Origin: DASXRA01 sp963737425
GTDB taxonomy: Bacteria > Actinomycetota > Actinomycetes > Mycobacteriales > Jatrophihabitantaceae
Direction of reading: 5' to 3'
Length of the DNA stretch: 64,000 nt
NCBI GenBank assembly: GCA_963737425.1
Contig: CAVTSX010000004.1
Coordinates: 124,001-188,000, forward strand
A program made the translations under genes and the position numbers. Below are positions 27,141-35,866 of the stretch, in pieces. Within the stretch, counting starts at the first letter, position 1. Every line of letters starts with the position of its first letter. Under the pieces are notes generated by a model. It made no database searches and was not told the origin of the DNA. It worked only from the letters and a program-made list of their open reading frames with translations.

Positions 27141-27380
27141 CTGCTCCAGTTGCTCCAGAGTCATCGGCTTCAGCGCCGTCGGCTTCGGTGTTGCCGGGGT
27201 TGCCGGCATCGGAGCGCTTGCCGCCGCTCCTGACCTGAGCCGCACGTCGGCTGCGCGGGCGCTGCTCCGGGCGCTGCTCCGGCGGCGCAGCCTAGGATCG
27301 GTATGACGTCGGCAGCGCTGCCGATGACGGTCACGGAGGCCAGAGCATATGGACGCGATTACCCACCCACCCGTCCCCAT
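27135..27380 (-). CDS. doubtful small basic ORF between DUF6912 and pruA
   Basis: An 81-codon minus-strand frame whose C-terminal half (PMPATPATPKPTALKP then MTLEQLEQL) looks like a real Pro/Ala/Lys linker with a short helix. The only ATG, at 27380, lies inside pruA on the other strand and no ribosome site is visible. It is listed because the 208-nt gap otherwise holds no gene; it may be chance. Confidence 0.2.
   Translation of the reverse strand: MGTGGWVIASICSGLRDRHRQRCRRHTDPRLRRRSSARSSARAADVRLRSGAAASAPMPATPATPKPTALKPMTLEQLEQL
27309..27324. promoter_or_regulatory. 16-bp perfect palindrome upstream of pruA
   Basis: TCGGCAGCGCTGCCGA is fully self-complementary. It directly follows a -10-like TATGAC (27302-27307) and precedes the ribosome site GGAGG (27335-27339) of pruA. 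The position suits a repressor operator. Confidence 0.45.
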
Positions 27381-28992
27381 TAACGAGCCGGTGCGCGCCT
27401 ACGCGCCGGGCAGCCCCGAGATCCGGGCGCTGGCCACCAAGCTCGGCGAATTCGCGAGCGGTGCCGTTGAGCTGCCGATGACTATCGGCGGTGCGCGGCG
27501 AATGGGCGCGGGCGACCGGATCGAGGTCGTACAGCCGCACCGGCATGCGGCGGTGCTCGGCGTGAGCGCCCAGGCAACCCCGGGCGATGTTCAAGCCGCG
27601 ATCGACGCTGCGTTGGCTGCCGCCCCGGGTTGGCGCGAACTTCCGTTCGATGAGCGTGCAGCCGTCTTTCTGCGCGCGGCCGACCTACTCGCCACCACAT
27701 GGCGCGACACTCTGAACGCCGCCACCATGCTGGGGCAGTCCAAGACCGTCCAGCAGGCAGAGATCGACTCTGCGTGCGAGCTGATCGACTTCCTGCGCTA
27801 CAACGTGCACTTCGCGCGGCAGATTCTGGAGAACCAGCCCTCGAGTTCGCCGCTCACCTGGAACAGGTCGGACTATCGGCCGCTTGAGGGATTCGTCCTC
27901 GCCATCACACCGTTCAACTTCACCGCCATCGCCGGCAACCTGCCGACTGCACCTGCCTTGCTCGGCAACGTCGTCGTGTGGAAGCCCTCACCGACACAGC
28001 AGCTTGCCGCGCACTGGACGATGCGGCTGCTCGAAGCGGCGGGGCTGCCTCCCGGGGTGATCAACCTGGTGACAGGCGACGGCAGCGCCGTGAGCGAGGT
28101 GGCGCTGCCGCATCGCGACCTGGCCGGTATTCACTTCACCGGCTCGACGGCAACGTTCCAGCGGCTGTGGCAGGGCGTCGGCGCCCAGATCGGTTCCTAT
28201 GCCACCTACCCCCGCCTGGTCGGCGAGACGGGGGGCAAGGACTTCGTGCTGGCGCATCCGTCGGCCGACCCGTCCGCGCTGGTCGTCGCGCTTGCGCGTG
28301 GCGCGTTTGAGTATCAGGGGCAGAAATGCTCTGCGGCCTCGCGCGCATACCTGCCGAAGTCGCTGTGGGACGCAGGGGTGCGCGATGAACTGGTGGCACT
28401 GTCCGAGTCGCTAACCTACGGCGACGTCAACGATTTCACCCAGTTCGGTGGCGCCGTGATCGACCGGCGAGCCTTCGACCGTCTCAGCGGCGTCATCGAT
28501 CGACTGCACGGCGAGCCGTCTGCGCGCATCATTGCCGGCGGAAAGACTGACGACAGTGTGGGTTACTTCGTTCGCCCGACGGTCGTCGAATCGAGCGACC
28601 CGACCCACGAGGTGTTCGTTCAGGAGTACTTCGGCCCGATCCTCGCGGTGCATGTATACGACGACACCTCGGATGCAGTCGAGTCATGGCGTTCGACGAT
28701 CGAGCAACTGGAGTCAGCGTCGCCGTACGCGCTCACCGGGGCGGTGTTCGCTACGGAACGCCCTGCGATCGACGAGGCATCGCGCATGCTGCGCTTTGCC
28801 GCCGGGAACTTCTACGTCAACGACAAGCCGACCGGCGCCGTTGTCGGCCAACAGCCATTCGGCGGCGGACGTGCGTCCGGCACGAACGACAAAGCCGGCT
28901 CCGTGTGGAACCTGTTGCGATGGGTGTCACCACGTTCCATCAAGGAGAACTTCGTACCGCCCACCGACCACCGGTATCCGCACATGGGCTAA
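27349..28992 (+). CDS. pruA: L-glutamate gamma-semialdehyde dehydrogenase
   Basis: Oxidises glutamate semialdehyde (P5C) to glutamate with NAD in proline breakdown; 547 residues, the length of the group 1 monofunctional enzyme. Catalytic Cys327 is in YQGQKCSAASRAY and the general base Glu293 in LVGETGGKD; FNFTAIAGN and HFTGSTATFQ are NAD-domain marks. No proline dehydrogenase (pruB) lies beside it, unlike in mycobacteria. The ATG has GGAGG 9 nt upstream. Its stop overlaps that of the converging eccC gene by 4 nt. Confidence 0.95.
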   Translation: MDAITHPPVPINEPVRAYAPGSPEIRALATKLGEFASGAVELPMTIGGARRMGAGDRIEVVQPHRHAAVLGVSAQATPGDVQAAIDAALAAAPGWRELPFDERAAVFLRAADLLATTWRDTLNAATMLGQSKTVQQAEIDSACELIDFLRYNVHFARQILENQPSSSPLTWNRSDYRPLEGFVLAITPFNFTAIAGNLPTAPALLGNVVVWKPSPTQQLAAHWTMRLLEAAGLPPGVINLVTGDGSAVSEVALPHRDLAGIHFTGSTATFQRLWQGVGAQIGSYATYPRLVGETGGKDFVLAHPSADPSALVVALARGAFEYQGQKCSAASRAYLPKSLWDAGVRDELVALSESLTYGDVNDFTQFGGAVIDRRAFDRLSGVIDRLHGEPSARIIAGGKTDDSVGYFVRPTVVESSDPTHEVFVQEYFGPILAVHVYDDTSDAVESWRSTIEQLESASPYALTGAVFATERPAIDEASRMLRFAAGNFYVNDKPTGAVVGQQPFGGGRASGTNDKAGSVWNLLRWVSPRSIKENFVPPTDHRYPHMG

Positions 28993-31900
28993 GGCAGCGC
29001 GATCTGGATGGGCAGTACGTCGGACCCGGGTGCGAGCGAGCGCAGCTGCGGTTGATCGATGACGAGGACACCCCGCCCAGGTATCGCCAAGGCTCGACCG
29101 CGAGGAAGTCTGACGCCGAGCAGGTCACCGTCGCCGGGCCCCGGGCGCAGAAGCAGGCCACAACGGCTGCGCCGCACCTCGCTGGCGACGCCGCGATAGG
29201 TGACGGCAAGTTCGTCGCTGCGCCCGGCAACAACCGCGGCGATGTCGCCAGCCTTCACGTACTCGGTCAGCGCGTCGCCGGCCGGGGTGTCGAGGAACTG
29301 CTCGCTGTCGTCGACCAGCAGCAGCGCGGACTCGGCGCTCGTCGGCCGAAGCTGCCAAGCATCGTCTTCCGGCGTGAGGACTGATGCCCCCACCCCCGAC
29401 GCGGCGTCGAACAGGGGAGATCGTCGGGGGGCTGCGACGACCAGCGTCCTGCGTGCTGCTGCTGCCTGCGCCAGGATCAGCCGCAGGACGGTGCTGCGGC
29501 CCGATCTCGGCGGCCCGGCAACGGTCATCCGAATGCCTTCGGCGAAGAGGTTCACCGCCACCATCTCGGCGGCGTCGCCGCCCAGGCCGAGGACCGTCAA
29601 CCCCGAAGAGGCCGGGCCGAGCTCAGATCGGGTTATCCGGTTGGGCAACGTCCGGATCCGAAATGGCGGGTTGCTGCCAGCCTCGGTATGCGTCGTCGCG
29701 GCAATGTCGAGTGCCGCCCGTCGCTGCTCGGCGGCGCCAGGCGCGGTACCTGCGAACCCGAACTGCACCTCGGTGGCGTCGTCGGCTTTGATGGCGCGTC
29801 CGGGCGGCATTGCGGCGGGTATCGCCTGTGTCGGGATCCCGGCGATTGCGTAGTCGGCGCGATCGGCCAGGCGCAGGACGAACTTGCGCGCCACCGCGCC
29901 TGCCACACGTGCGGCAAGGGCGGAGCGATCGCCCGCCAGCACCACGGTGAGCCCCACTGCCGCGGATTCGCGCAGCAATCCGAGCAGAACGTCTACGCCC
30001 TGTCCGCCGTCGTGGTCATCGGCAGCTGCGGTGAATCCCTCCCATCCGTCGATGAGCAGGACGAGCAGGGGGAGTGGCACGGCCATCGCGGCGGCGCGGG
30101 CCTCGGCAATCGAACTCACCCCGAGTTCGGCCAGTGCCGACTGGCGTCGCGTCACCTCGGCCGACAGCCGGGCGAGCAGGCGATCGACGGCAGCGAAGTT
30201 GTCGCGGGTGACCAATCCGCCGCAATGCGGCAGCTCCGCCAGCGGGTGAAGGCCGCCGCCTGCGCAATCGATGCCATACACGTGCAGCTCATCGGGCGAT
30301 AGTCGAGAGGCAGCGTTCAACGCCAGGGTGCGCAAGGTGGTGCTTCGCCCGGACCTCGGGCCACCGACCAGGATCATCGGTCCGCCGGCGGCGAGGTCGA
30401 CGCACATCGGGGACTGAGCTTGCACGTCTGGAAGATCCAGCAGACCGAGAGCGACGGTGGCGGGCGGCACCGGCGTGGAAACAGCGCTCATCGGTAGGTG
30501 ATCTGGAAGTGCCGGCAGCCAAGGTCGTGAGGGCAGCGGCCAGCCTGACCTTGCCGCAGCCTCGCGGCAGGCATCGACGAGCAGTTGCAGGTCGGTCTTG
30601 CCCTCGTCCGGCTCGGTGCGGCCTCGGGGGCGCCGACCCCATTCGTCAAGGCCGATGACGACGGGCGCGTTTCCATCGGTCGGGGCCGTAGCGCCGACCC
30701 GGGCGGTCTGGATCTCGGTCAATGCCGATCCGGCTCGCACGAGGGCACGGCCCGGCTGATGCTTGTCGATCCTGGCTGCTGCGTCGGAGCCGATAACGTC
30801 GGCGGACTCGGCGGGGTCGGTCACCCGCAGCGCGATGCGCAACGCGGTGTTGGCTCTGATCTCCGGCGAGATCACCCCGCCTGGGCGCTGAGTCGCCAGC
30901 ACGAGATGTACGCCGAGCGATCGCCCGCGCTGCGCGATGCCGATCAGACCAGCCATGAACTCGGGTAACTCTTCGGCCAGGGCAGCGAACTCGTCGACAA
31001 CCAGCACCAGGCGCCCGAGTGGCTCGGCGTCGTGCTGTGATGAGCTGCGATAGGCGTCGAGATCCTTGGCGGCGGCATTCGCGAACAACGTCTCGCGGCG
31101 TCGGAGCTCGGCGTTGAGCGACTGAAGGGCTCGCTGCGTCAGGTGCGAGTCAAGATCGGTGACCAGGCCGACTGTATGCGGCAGCCGCGCGCAATCGGCA
31201 AATGCCGCGCCGCCTTTGTAGTCGATCAGCACGAACGACATCACATTCGGTGCATTGGCTGCCGCCAGGCTCGCGACGAGCGACTGCAACAGTTCGGACT
31301 TTCCGGCGCCCGTCGTACCCGCGATGAGCGCGTGCGGCCCGTCGCGCACGAGGTCGAGATTGAAGGGACCGTCAAGCGCGACGCCGAGTGTGACGCAAGG
31401 TTCGCCGACTGCACTCCACCGGGAGAGCAGTGATTGCGGCGCGGGGTCGGCGAGATCGAGTAGGTCGAGCAGGCGGCACGAATCAGGGATGGTCGATACG
31501 GAATCCGCGCCAGCGTCGACGAGCGGCCTGAGTGCCCGGGCCAACCGCTCGGCCCAGCGCGCGCTCACCCGGTCACCGATGATCTCGTGAAGGTCAATGC
31601 CGCTCGTCGAGTGGACGGCCAGCCGAGTGCCGGTCTCGCCGCCAACCCGGGTCACTGTGACGCATGCAGTCGGCAGCCGCCGTTCCTCGTCATCCAGACA
31701 CAGTGCAGTGATGCCGACGGCCGGGCCGGCGGCAAGCACACGAGCCAGGCCGGGAACATCGGCGAGAGCGCCGGATCGGTCGACGACCAGGACTGTCCAC
31801 GGTCCCGGCCACCCCGCTGGATCAAGTTGTCTGGCGGCAAGTCGATCATCGATAAGCCGCGACAAGTCCGCGACCAGGGTGATTCGATCATCGGCAGTGC

Positions 31901-33215
31901 ACGCGATTCGGGAGCGCAGGTGGGGTAGCCACCTCGCCCACCTCCACGCCGGTGCGGCGTCGTCAGACAGCAGGAGGATCAGATCTAGATCGGCAGGCGA
32001 GTGCAGTACGGCAAGCTGAGCGACGGCCCAACGCACTGTGCCAAGGGCGATGCCGCGCGGTCCAGCGATTCCGGCCGGACCGCGCCTCAGGTTGAGGCAG
32101 GCTGGCACGAGAGACGCCGTGTCGGCCGGCTGGACAACGGAGCCACGGCGGGCCCGTAGGGCCGCGGGCTGATCAGCAAGACCGACACGTACATCGAGCA
32201 GGTCCGGATCGCCACGACGGCGCTCCCACACGCGGCAGCCGGGAATCGCGGCCGTCCGCAAGACGGCCGCCGGATCAGGATGTGCGCGCCTTCGGTGAGC
32301 GATCTCGGCGCAGAGTAGGTCTTCCAGCGCGGCGCGCGCCTGTGCTTCGCGACGATGGAAACCGATTGCCGCGCGTCTACGGTCACGGCGCCAATGCAGG
32401 CGATCCCCTGCGGCAGTGCCGATCATGACGATGGGCGAGAGCAAGGTGAAGGCAAGGTACTCGGCGTTGTGCGTGCTGAGTGCGAGCACGCCGCCGGCGA
32501 GTGCCGGAAGTAGCGCAGCGAACCACTGCATGCGCTGCGGGCCACCTGACGGCGCGCGCACCGGCAGCGTGACCTCGCGCTCGGCCAGGCCAGGTGACAG
32601 TCTCGGCGGGCGATTGACCAACCGAGTGCCGTCCGGTCCCGGGCGGACCGCAGCTGCGGGCTCGTCAGCGCCGGCGATGCAGAGCAGTGATTCGCCCATG
32701 CGCAGCAGCTCGCCAGGCCGGACCGTCGAGCCGTCGGCCTCAACCGGAACACCATCGCGAAGCGTGGCATTGGTCGAGCCAAGATCGCGAACGGTGATAC
32801 CCGCTGAGGTAACCGTGACAGTGGCGTGCTGGCGCGACACGTCCGGATCGGTCAAGGTCAGATCGCACGAGGGCGCGCGGCCGATCGTGACGACGCCCCG
32901 AGGTAGCGGCACGATCGTCCCGGCGTCCGGCCCCCCGACGACGTGTATGCGAAGGACAGCGCCGGCCGTAAGGTCCCGCTCGCCCGCTCGGCCGACATCA
33001 ACGATGTCGCCTGGTCGCAGTCCCGGCCCGCCTAGCAGGGCGGCCACTGGCAAACGGCGTGAGCTGTTCCAGAAGTCCGGCTCGCTGCCGTCGGCGCGCG
33101 GAAGAACGGCGGCAAGTTCAGCCGCGACCGCGCCGAGCGACGTGCCGACTGGCGCGCTCAACTCGACGTCGCGGGAGTAGCCATCTGCGTCGCGTACCGA
33201 CAGACGAATGTGCAT
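28989..33215 (-). CDS. eccC: type VII secretion ATPase EccC with N-terminal FHA domain (EssC-like)
   Basis: A 1408-residue membrane FtsK/SpoIIIE-type motor of type VII secretion. The order is: an N-terminal ubiquitin-like region to about residue 90; an FHA domain about 90-180 (GR 112-113, SRQH 127-130, GSTN 146-149); two TM segments about 231-247 and 252-268; ATPase 1 with intact Walker A GTTGAGKS 633-640, IDYKGG at 664-669 and Walker B Asp741-Glu742; ATPase 2 (GGPRSGRST 951-959); and ATPase 3 (GPPRSGRST 1234-1242). The latter two have Arg in place of the P-loop Lys. One FHA fused to EccC resembles Firmicute EssC, which has two. It diverges from a WXG100 gene; no EccB, D, E or mycosin is nearby. 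Confidence 0.93.
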   Translation of the reverse strand: MHIRLSVRDADGYSRDVELSAPVGTSLGAVAAELAAVLPRADGSEPDFWNSSRRLPVAALLGGPGLRPGDIVDVGRAGERDLTAGAVLRIHVVGGPDAGTIVPLPRGVVTIGRAPSCDLTLTDPDVSRQHATVTVTSAGITVRDLGSTNATLRDGVPVEADGSTVRPGELLRMGESLLCIAGADEPAAAVRPGPDGTRLVNRPPRLSPGLAEREVTLPVRAPSGGPQRMQWFAALLPALAGGVLALSTHNAEYLAFTLLSPIVMIGTAAGDRLHWRRDRRRAAIGFHRREAQARAALEDLLCAEIAHRRRAHPDPAAVLRTAAIPGCRVWERRRGDPDLLDVRVGLADQPAALRARRGSVVQPADTASLVPACLNLRRGPAGIAGPRGIALGTVRWAVAQLAVLHSPADLDLILLLSDDAAPAWRWARWLPHLRSRIACTADDRITLVADLSRLIDDRLAARQLDPAGWPGPWTVLVVDRSGALADVPGLARVLAAGPAVGITALCLDDEERRLPTACVTVTRVGGETGTRLAVHSTSGIDLHEIIGDRVSARWAERLARALRPLVDAGADSVSTIPDSCRLLDLLDLADPAPQSLLSRWSAVGEPCVTLGVALDGPFNLDLVRDGPHALIAGTTGAGKSELLQSLVASLAAANAPNVMSFVLIDYKGGAAFADCARLPHTVGLVTDLDSHLTQRALQSLNAELRRRETLFANAAAKDLDAYRSSSQHDAEPLGRLVLVVDEFAALAEELPEFMAGLIGIAQRGRSLGVHLVLATQRPGGVISPEIRANTALRIALRVTDPAESADVIGSDAAARIDKHQPGRALVRAGSALTEIQTARVGATAPTDGNAPVVIGLDEWGRRPRGRTEPDEGKTDLQLLVDACREAAARSGWPLPSRPWLPALPDHLPMSAVSTPVPPATVALGLLDLPDVQAQSPMCVDLAAGGPMILVGGPRSGRSTTLRTLALNAASRLSPDELHVYGIDCAGGGLHPLAELPHCGGLVTRDNFAAVDRLLARLSAEVTRRQSALAELGVSSIAEARAAAMAVPLPLLVLLIDGWEGFTAAADDHDGGQGVDVLLGLLRESAAVGLTVVLAGDRSALAARVAGAVARKFVLRLADRADYAIAGIPTQAIPAAMPPGRAIKADDATEVQFGFAGTAPGAAEQRRAALDIAATTHTEAGSNPPFRIRTLPNRITRSELGPASSGLTVLGLGGDAAEMVAVNLFAEGIRMTVAGPPRSGRSTVLRLILAQAAAARRTLVVAAPRRSPLFDAASGVGASVLTPEDDAWQLRPTSAESALLLVDDSEQFLDTPAGDALTEYVKAGDIAAVVAGRSDELAVTYRGVASEVRRSRCGLLLRPGPGDGDLLGVRLPRGRALAIPGRGVLVIDQPQLRSLAPGSDVLPIQIALP

Positions 33216-33263
33216 GTCGCGAAGTCTGCCGATCGGGAAGCCCGGATTGCCTGGCGAAATCGA

Positions 33264-33305
33264 ATCTGTGGATAACTTCCGCGGATGTGCTGGTTATCCA
33301 CAGAT
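33264..33305. promoter_or_regulatory. 13-bp inverted repeat formed by two facing DnaA boxes
   Basis: ATCTGTGGATAAC (33264-33276) and its exact reverse complement GTTATCCACAGAT (33293-33305) flank a 16-nt spacer. Each arm contains a perfect DnaA nonamer TTATCCACA (33294-33302 forward, 33267-33275 reverse). It is in the 205-nt gap between the divergent eccC and WXG100 genes and is therefore a candidate control site for both. Nothing else was resolved in the gap apart from the ribosome site GAAAGGA before the WXG100 start. Confidence 0.6.
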
Positions 33306-33420
33306 CCGGATGAAGCCCCGCGAGGGTGTCGACGATGTGCGTAGCGTTCCGGCACGTTCCACACCGTCACTCGTGCCTAGCCCGTGCGATGGGCCCGGCT
33401 ACCGCGAAAGGATCCTCAAA

Positions 33421-33711
33421 ATGCCGAGTCTCAAGGTCACGCCACAGCAGCTTCAGTCGCTGAGCGGAAGTGTGTCGCGCACATCGGCCGATGTGCGCGG
33501 CTCGCACCAGAGCCTCAAGGGCCAACTCACGCCGCTGTTCGGCGCGGACTGGTCGGGTCAGGCGGCCGCACAGTTCAAGGGTCTCTATGAGCAGTTCGAT
33601 CAGCACGCGAAAGGTTTGTCCGATGCGCTCGACGGCATCGGTCAACTCCTGGGCCGCGCTGGAGCGGCCTACGCCGAGGTCGAGCAGCAGATCGCCTCAT
33701 CGTTTCGTTGA
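33421..33711 (+). CDS. WXG100-family type VII secretion substrate (EsxA-like)
   Basis: A 96-residue helical-hairpin protein, the standard size of WXG100 substrates. The turn motif is DWSGQAAAQF, with Trp44 and Gly46. The N-terminal helix carries TPQQLQSLSGSVSR and the C-terminal helix AYAEVEQQIASSFR. Such proteins form dimers and are exported by EccC, often via a C-terminal YxxxD/E; here YAEVE in the last helix fits that export signal. Only one WXG100 gene is present, so it may form homodimers as in Firmicutes. The ATG has GAAAGGA 8 nt upstream. Confidence 0.92.
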   Translation: MPSLKVTPQQLQSLSGSVSRTSADVRGSHQSLKGQLTPLFGADWSGQAAAQFKGLYEQFDQHAKGLSDALDGIGQLLGRAGAAYAEVEQQIASSFR

Positions 33712-33778
33712 TCTCGTCGATCGGTGCAGTGCGCCGGCTGGCGCCGAGGTCGGGCGCACTTTGCGGCTTGAACGCGAC

Positions 33779-33784
33779 TAGCCT
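33779..33784 (+). promoter_or_regulatory. possible -10 element for the SUFU-domain gene
   Basis: TAGCCT is 8 nt before the GTG at 33793 and no Shine-Dalgarno is seen, so the gene may have its own near-leaderless promoter apart from WXG100 transcription. Confidence 0.3.
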
Positions 33785-33792
33785 CGGGCACA

Positions 33793-34377
33793 GTGAGCAT
33801 CTTTGGGCCGTCGGATCAGGATGTGCTCGCATCCGTCGAGCACTCGCTCATCGCGCGATACGGGGCCGATCCGGTGCGGGCGTCGGTGTCCTTCCTCGGG
33901 GTCGAGCCGATCGAAGTGTTGAGGTTCGACACCGGATCGAGGTCCTCGGCCTACGTCAGCCTGGGCATGTCACGCGAACCCATGAGCGGGTCGAACGAGG
34001 GGCTGGCTACCGATGCGGGTGTACGCGCCGAGTTGGTCCTGCACGCGCGGGGCAGCGCCGAAGATCTCTGGCGGCGCTTGGCGGTCCTCGCCGCCGCTCC
34101 TGCGGTCGAGGGGGTCGTGTATCGCGACGGCATGACGGTCGATCTCGGTACTCCGCTCGCCAAGCGATCACTGTGCACCGGCGCGCTGGTCGTGGCGTCG
34201 GGCTTGCCGTCTGTCGTGTCGGACCGGGCCGAGGTGCAAATCCTTGAGCTCGTGCCCGCGACGTCGACGGAATTGGCCTGGTGTCGCGTCCATGGAGCGA
34301 AGACGCTTCGCGAGCGGTGGGCTTCGCAGCGTGTCGATCTGCGCGACTTGACGCGGGACGCCGCGTGGCTGGATTAG
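33793..34377 (+). CDS. suppressor-of-fused (SUFU) domain protein
   Basis: A 194-residue protein matching the bacterial SUFU domain: SVSFLGVEPIEVLRFDTGSR, SAYVSLGMSREPM, ELVLHARGSAEDLWRRLAVL and the C-terminal ILELVPATSTELAWCRVHGA. Bacterial SUFU proteins have been described by comparative genomics as immunity proteins of secreted polymorphic toxins, including type VII-linked ones. Here it lies 81 nt after the WXG100 gene, but no toxin is visible. Immunity, substrate binding or an unrelated role all remain possible. Confidence 0.78.
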   Translation: MSIFGPSDQDVLASVEHSLIARYGADPVRASVSFLGVEPIEVLRFDTGSRSSAYVSLGMSREPMSGSNEGLATDAGVRAELVLHARGSAEDLWRRLAVLAAAPAVEGVVYRDGMTVDLGTPLAKRSLCTGALVVASGLPSVVSDRAEVQILELVPATSTELAWCRVHGAKTLRERWASQRVDLRDLTRDAAWLD

Positions 34378-34433
34378 GGCTTGTGCCGCCAGTCCGCGCC
34401 GCCGGCGACGTGGTCACTGGCAAGGGCTACCCG

Positions 34434-35372
34434 CTACGCGGTGCGCTCACCTGCCGACGAGCTCGCGGCGGGTGCCCCATTCGGGGCGCGGTCGCATCGG
34501 TCGCGCACCGCTGTGCCCCGTGGCGGCCGACGCCGGAAAGGGGTCGGAGGAATGCGCGACGAATCGCCTGACGCGAATGCCCACCACATCTCGAGCGGAA
34601 CGAACGACGCGACGGCGACACAGTGCGGCAAGAAGATGATCGAGACCCCGGCGAACACGGCCAGATGAAACGACCACATGCCGAGCGCCACGCCGGTCTT
34701 CGTGCGATCGCTTCGGGCGAGGAGTACCAACGGTGAGGCCAGTTCGACGGTGATCATCGCGAACTGCATCGGCACCAGGAGCTGCGGCTTGTCGAGCAGC
34801 CAACTCGACAGCGGCGTGTGCCGTCGTAACATCGCTCGTTCAAGGGTTGCGCCGGTAGGCCAGTTCCATCCACCGAACCGGATCTTGGCCCAGGCAGCCA
34901 GAAAGTAGGTGACAACCACCGCAACCTGTACGCAGCGCAGGGCCCACCCGGCAGCCGCCGATGCCGACCGGTCGCGAGCACGGGCTCGCCCGACCGTGGG
35001 CAGCACGGCCAGGGCGATGAGGAACGCGAACCGGTCGTGGTCGACCTTGCCGTAGGACATCGCGATGAGCATCCACGCCAGGTACAGAACACCGGTGAGT
35101 GAGCCGGTGAGTCGCGGCGCCCAGCCGGTCGCTGCCGCGAGAGATGCGATCACGACGGCTACCTCGATCACGACGACGATCGCGGTGGTCGGTGTGGGCA
35201 GGTGTAGTAGGCGCGCCACGTAAAGGGGGTGGTACAGCGTCCCGCCGAGGGCAGCGTGTGATCGCACCCACGCGCCGGTAACCAGAACGTCGATCGGCAC
35301 GTAGAGGTAGATCAGCACGCGGAACACGGCGATCCGCCCAAGCGGCACTGGCGTGAACCACCAACGTGTCAC
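34434..35372 (-). CDS. HTTM-domain integral membrane protein
   Basis: A 312-residue protein with about six to eight hydrophobic spans of the HTTM (vitamin K-dependent carboxylase-like membrane) type: RWWFTPVPLGRIAVFRVLIY, YLAWMLIAMSYGKVDHDRFA, VTYFLAAWAKIRFGGWNWPT and HLAVFAGVSIIFLPHCVAVA. No gamma-carboxylase activity can be inferred. The GTG at 35372 overlaps the stop of the upstream small membrane gene (GTGA), the best start, although the frame is open to 35450. The C-terminal 45 residues are basic and disordered. Confidence 0.8.
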   Translation of the reverse strand: MTRWWFTPVPLGRIAVFRVLIYLYVPIDVLVTGAWVRSHAALGGTLYHPLYVARLLHLPTPTTAIVVVIEVAVVIASLAAATGWAPRLTGSLTGVLYLAWMLIAMSYGKVDHDRFAFLIALAVLPTVGRARARDRSASAAAGWALRCVQVAVVVTYFLAAWAKIRFGGWNWPTGATLERAMLRRHTPLSSWLLDKPQLLVPMQFAMITVELASPLVLLARSDRTKTGVALGMWSFHLAVFAGVSIIFLPHCVAVASFVPLEMWWAFASGDSSRIPPTPFRRRPPRGTAVRDRCDRAPNGAPAASSSAGERTA

Positions 35373-35866
35373 GGCGACACCGGTATCAAGCGGATCACCG
35401 AGATCGTGGGCGTCGTCGAGCGGCCGTGGTGCAGCGGGTGAACGAGCCACACGAGTCGAAGCGTGCGCGCCGAACCGTGCAAGTGTGCGGTGTAGAGCGG
35501 TACCAGCTTCGCCAGTTCAGATTGGTGGGCCACAAGGTCGCCGAGGCGCCCTTCGAGTTCGGCTCGGCGCGGTGCGCCTGCCGTATTCGTCACGTCGAGC
35601 ACCTCCCCGGACTGGGTCAGCACTTGCACGCGCAGTTCGCGTACGGCGCCGTTCGGGTCGTCACGAGTCGAGTACATCCGGAACGGGCCGAACGGGAAGT
35701 CGTCATCGTCGCCGTTGACCGTGCCCGCCAGAACGACCACGGCACAAATTGCCACCGCAGCGAGTCGGACGATGACCCCCCGGCGCCGGAGTGCCGACTG
35801 CGTCGCAACGTTGTGCGCCAGGGTCACCGGCTCGCGGTTGCTGTTCCCGTCCTCACGCACGCTCAC
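35369..35866 (-). CDS. single-TM partner of the HTTM protein
   Basis: A protein of about 165 residues with a short basic N-terminus, one TM segment (VIVRLAAVAICAVVVLAGTV) and an extracytoplasmic part with FPFGPFRMYSTRDDPNGAV and ELRVQVLTQSGEVLDVTN. I associate such proteins with HTTM genes in actinobacteria, but no function is known. The GTG at 35866 overlaps the end of the deacetylase gene; another GTG at 35860 and a TTG at 35878 are alternatives. It is coupled to the HTTM gene by GTGA. Confidence 0.65.
   Translation of the reverse strand: MSVREDGNSNREPVTLAHNVATQSALRRRGVIVRLAAVAICAVVVLAGTVNGDDDDFPFGPFRMYSTRDDPNGAVRELRVQVLTQSGEVLDVTNTAGAPRRAELEGRLGDLVAHQSELAKLVPLYTAHLHGSARTLRLVWLVHPLHHGRSTTPTISVIRLIPVSP

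Noticed and set aside
33264..33305. Origin of replication
   Set aside because: Only two DnaA boxes, no AT-rich unwinding region and no dnaA, dnaN or gyrase genes nearby.
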